Of a stretch of DNA of 64,000 bases, positions 61,693 to 64,000 are shown in pieces; within the stretch, counting starts at the first letter, position 1; each line of letters begins with the position of its first letter. The notes under the pieces are model-generated. The model saw only the letters and a list, made by a program, of their open reading frames with translations. It had not been told where the DNA came from and did not search any database. Origin of the DNA: Mitsuaria chitosanitabida ATCC BAA-476 = NBRC 102408 (lineage in GTDB: Bacteria; Pseudomonadota; Gammaproteobacteria; Burkholderiales; Burkholderiaceae_C); NCBI RefSeq assembly GCF_001598255.1, contig NZ_BCYP01000042.1:1-64000 (forward strand), in the 5' to 3' direction. Position numbers and translations under genes: made by a program.

Positions 61693-63678
61693 TCAGGCGC
61701 GCGGCCAGGGCCCCAGACGGGGCTCCAAGGCCTCGGCCGGCTGCGGCCGGCAATACAGATAACCCTGCTGCTGCCAGCAGCCCAGTTCGAGCAGCGCCTG
61801 GCGTTGCGCCTCGGTCTCGACGCCTTCGGCGACGACCTCGATGCCCAGCGCCTGGGCCATGCCCATCATGGCCTGCACCAGCGCGCGGTCGTCGGCGCTG
61901 ACCGGCAGATCGCGGACGAAGGCCCGGTCGATCTTGAGCCGTGCCGGTCGCAGCAGCTTCAGATAGGCCAGCGACGAATAGCCCGTCCCGAAGTCGTCCA
62001 CCGACAGCGTCAGCCCCAGTTCCGCCAGACGGGTCAGGGTCGGGACCACGGTGTCGGTGTCGGTCAGCAGGGTGCTCTCGGTGAGCTCGATGGCCAGTTC
62101 GCCCGGGCCGACGCCGTGGCGGGCCATGATCTCGGCGATGCGCTCGGCCAGCCGCGGCTCACGGAACTGCAGCGCCGACAGATTGATCGCGATCGGCCCC
62201 GGATGACGGCCCGCCGCCTTCCAGCGGCCGAGCTGCCCGCAGGCCTGCTCGATCGTGCACCAGCCCAGGTCCAGGATCTGGCCCGTCTCCTCGGCCAGCT
62301 CGATGAACTGGCCCGGCATCACCAGCCCGCGCTGGGGGTGTTGCCAGCGCACCAGCGCCTCCAGCGCGCGCCACTCGCCGCTGCGGGCGTCGACGACGGC
62401 CTGGTAGTGCAGCAGCAGCTCGTCGCGCTCCAGCGCCTGGGCCAGTTCGCGCTCCAGCTCCAGGCGCTCGACCGCCGCCGCGTCCATGTCCTGCTGGAAG
62501 AAGCTGTAGCGAGACCGCCCCATCTGCTTGGCCCGGTACATCGCCAGGTCGGCGTGCCGCACCAGGGTGTCGAAGTCCTCGCCGTCGCGCGGGTACAGCG
62601 CGATGCCGACGCTCGCCGACACGCTGGCCACGCCCCCCTCCAGCTGCAGCGGCGCGTTCAGCGCCTCGATCAGGCGCTGGGCCGCATGGGCGACGTGCTC
62701 GCTGGAATCGCGCATCAGCAGCAGGAACTCGTCCCCGCTCACCCGGCACGCGAGATCGGACTCCCGCACCGCCTGCCTCAGGCGCTCGCTGGCTTGCAGC
62801 AGCATGCGGTCGCCGGCGGCGTGCCCCAGCGAGTCGTTGATCGCCTTGAAGCGGTCCAGGTCGACGAACAGCAGCGCCAGATGGGTCTGGTCGCGCCGAG
62901 CGACGGCCGCCTCATGCATGAAGACCTCCCGGAACAGCGTGCGGTTGGGCAGGCCGGTCAGGTGGTCGTACATGGCCAGCTGGTGCAGCTGGGCATTCTT
63001 GTTCTCCATGTCGGCGAGCAGGCCGGCGATCTGCTGGCCCATCTCGTCCAGATGCACGCCGAGCTGGCCCAGCTCGTCCTTGCGGTTCCAGCGCAGGCGC
63101 GGCACCGGCTGGCGCTGGGCGATCGCGCTGGCCAGGCGCTTGAGCCGGTCGATGGGGCGCACCATGCGCAGGTAGAAGACCAGCAGCACCACGACGACGC
63201 CGACCATCACCTGCGCCGCCACGATGGCGGCGGTCTGGCGGCGGCCCTCGTCGAGCATGCGTTCCTGGGCCGCGTCGTCGAAGTGCACGCGCAGGCTGCC
63301 CAGCACCTGGCCGTCGCGGCGGATCATCGCGGCCAGCGTGACCGTGGGCCATTCCGGGCTGCACTTGGTGCGGACGATGTCGGGAGTCTCGGGGCGCTCC
63401 TCGCTGAGCTCGACGCCGCAGACGTTCACGTCGGAGAGCAGCTGATCCAGCGCGCGGTCCACGGCGGGGCCGTCGACGGTCCAGAGCGGCTCGGCCAGGC
63501 CGTTGGCGGCGAGCGTGATGACCGCGGCGCGTTGACCCTCGAGCACCGGCTCCAGGCTGCGCTTGATGAGCGCGTCGCTGAAGGCCAGCAGCACCAGCGC
63601 GGGCGCCGCGATTCCGATCACGACCGCGAGCAGGATCACGCTGCGCAGGGACAGCGAGGGGGCTTTGAGCTTGAGCAA
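61693..63678 (-). CDS. Membrane GGDEF-EAL protein (cyclic di-GMP turnover)
   Basis: The 661-residue product has two membrane helices (about 12-36 and 150-170) around a periplasmic sensor, a HAMP domain (about 170-225), a GGDEF domain with VSGDEF at the active site (about 315), and a complete EAL domain: EALVRW, INLS, ELTES, SVDDFGTGYSSL, LKIDRAF and VAEGVET. The phosphodiesterase residues are all present; the cyclase site is SGDEF and may be active or a GTP sensor. The start is uncertain: the farthest in-frame codon is a TTG without a clear ribosome binding site. Confidence 0.9.
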   Translation of the reverse strand: MLKLKAPSLSLRSVILLAVVIGIAAPALVLLAFSDALIKRSLEPVLEGQRAAVITLAANGLAEPLWTVDGPAVDRALDQLLSDVNVCGVELSEERPETPDIVRTKCSPEWPTVTLAAMIRRDGQVLGSLRVHFDDAAQERMLDEGRRQTAAIVAAQVMVGVVVVLLVFYLRMVRPIDRLKRLASAIAQRQPVPRLRWNRKDELGQLGVHLDEMGQQIAGLLADMENKNAQLHQLAMYDHLTGLPNRTLFREVFMHEAAVARRDQTHLALLFVDLDRFKAINDSLGHAAGDRMLLQASERLRQAVRESDLACRVSGDEFLLLMRDSSEHVAHAAQRLIEALNAPLQLEGGVASVSASVGIALYPRDGEDFDTLVRHADLAMYRAKQMGRSRYSFFQQDMDAAAVERLELERELAQALERDELLLHYQAVVDARSGEWRALEALVRWQHPQRGLVMPGQFIELAEETGQILDLGWCTIEQACGQLGRWKAAGRHPGPIAINLSALQFREPRLAERIAEIMARHGVGPGELAIELTESTLLTDTDTVVPTLTRLAELGLTLSVDDFGTGYSSLAYLKLLRPARLKIDRAFVRDLPVSADDRALVQAMMGMAQALGIEVVAEGVETEAQRQALLELGCWQQQGYLYCRPQPAEALEPRLGPWPRA

Positions 63679-63751
63679 GGAGGGAGGCGGGCGTGGCGGC
63701 CGTGGGGGGATCCACGGAATTCTGCACCCGCCGGGGCGCCGGAGCGCCAGG

Positions 63752-63777
63752 GCCGGCCCCAGGAAGTCGGGGCCGGC
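63752..63777. terminator. Hairpin after the S9 peptidase gene
   Basis: GCCGGCCCC and GGGGCCGGC pair around 8 bases, about 50 bases past the stop of the peptidase gene on the minus strand. No T-run. Confidence 0.4.
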
Positions 63778-63826
63778 GCGGCAAAGTCAGCAGGTCGGCC
63801 GGTTTCCGCGGCCGACCCGCGAGGCC

Positions 63827-64000
63827 TCACTGGCCGCCGGTGGCCGGCGCCGGGGCGGCGGCGGCCGGGCTGGGCTCGGTACCGATGGTCTTGGCGAGCA
63901 GACGCTCGGCGCGGCCCCAGAAGTCCTCGTTGTTCGCCAGCTGGCGCCAGCCGTGCCCCTCGTCCGGATAGACGACCCAGTCGACGTTCTTGTTGCCGCC
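63827..64000 (-). CDS. S9-family peptidase, C-terminal end (partial)
   Basis: Only the last 57 codons are in the window; the gene continues past base 64000. The visible part, VDWVVYPDEGHGWRQLANNE then FWGRAERLLA, is the end of the catalytic domain of prolyl oligopeptidase-type (S9) enzymes, with the catalytic His in DEGHGW. A Pro/Ala tail closes the protein. The complete gene would encode an exported or periplasmic peptidase, which is inferred. Confidence 0.85.
   Translation of the reverse strand, partial: GGNKNVDWVVYPDEGHGWRQLANNEDFWGRAERLLAKTIGTEPSPAAAAPAPATGGQ

Overview
The window is GC-rich, densely coded DNA from a betaproteobacterium of the order Burkholderiales. The Roseateles/Mitsuaria/Rubrivivax/Leptothrix side is my best guess, inferred from codon usage, a PEP-CTERM protein, an lptA-lptB-rpoN block, a three-part pntA1/pntA2/pntB transhydrogenase, and C/G-rich dispersed repeats typical of that order. 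No rRNA, tRNA, CRISPR array or intact insertion sequence was seen.

Bases 1-2,815 are accessory DNA. They hold at least eight copies of a GTTCANAGATGAA-type motif in both orientations, three related decayed segments of 230-340 bp, and one unusual gene. That gene joins a DUF2786-like helix, three 47-residue tandem repeats and a phage-type DNA-binding tail. It looks like the eroded end of a transposable element or Mu-like prophage. From 2,957 to 8,309 a chaperone operon follows: an HscC-type Hsp70 and two membrane proteins with J-like N-termini carrying RPD where HPD is expected. Bases 8,364-12,365 hold a periplasmic hypothetical protein and an operon of a PEP-CTERM protein plus a Tat-exported phospholipase C, with 11-bp phased repeats resembling a Pho box upstream. 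Then come a hypothetical/HEPN pair and acetoacetyl-CoA synthetase.

Bases 15,886-25,655 form a peptide ABC transport locus (Yej-like): three tandem paralogous binding proteins face away from two permeases and a double ATPase. It is followed by lptA-lptB-rpoN, an RlmL-type RNA methyltransferase, a ParDE-type toxin-antitoxin pair, an FMN reductase-rsmE operon, a long-chain acyl-CoA ligase, an orphan 7TM histidine kinase, a cytoplasm-start Ig-like repeat protein, and pntA1-pntA2-pntB.

Bases 42,156-50,004 are rich in signalling and RNA modification: a NUDIX hydrolase, a REC-GAF protein, mnmA, a DesK-like kinase with its LuxR-type regulator, and two divergent LuxR-type regulators. From 50,157 to 55,413 a metabolic and membrane cluster runs in one direction: chloroperoxidase-like hydrolase, isochorismatase-type hydrolase, XapX, amidohydrolase, DoxX and DUF1275. 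The window ends with an exported alpha/beta hydrolase, ssb, a GAF-GGDEF cyclase, recQ, two tiny membrane proteins, a GGDEF-EAL protein and the 3' end of an S9 peptidase gene.

Most genes are ordinary core functions. The parts most worth a second look are the repeat-rich left end, the HscC/RPD-protein operon, the possible Pho-controlled PEP-CTERM-phospholipase operon, the tripled binding proteins, the dual-start chloroperoxidase, and promoters so close to start codons that leaderless mRNAs are likely.
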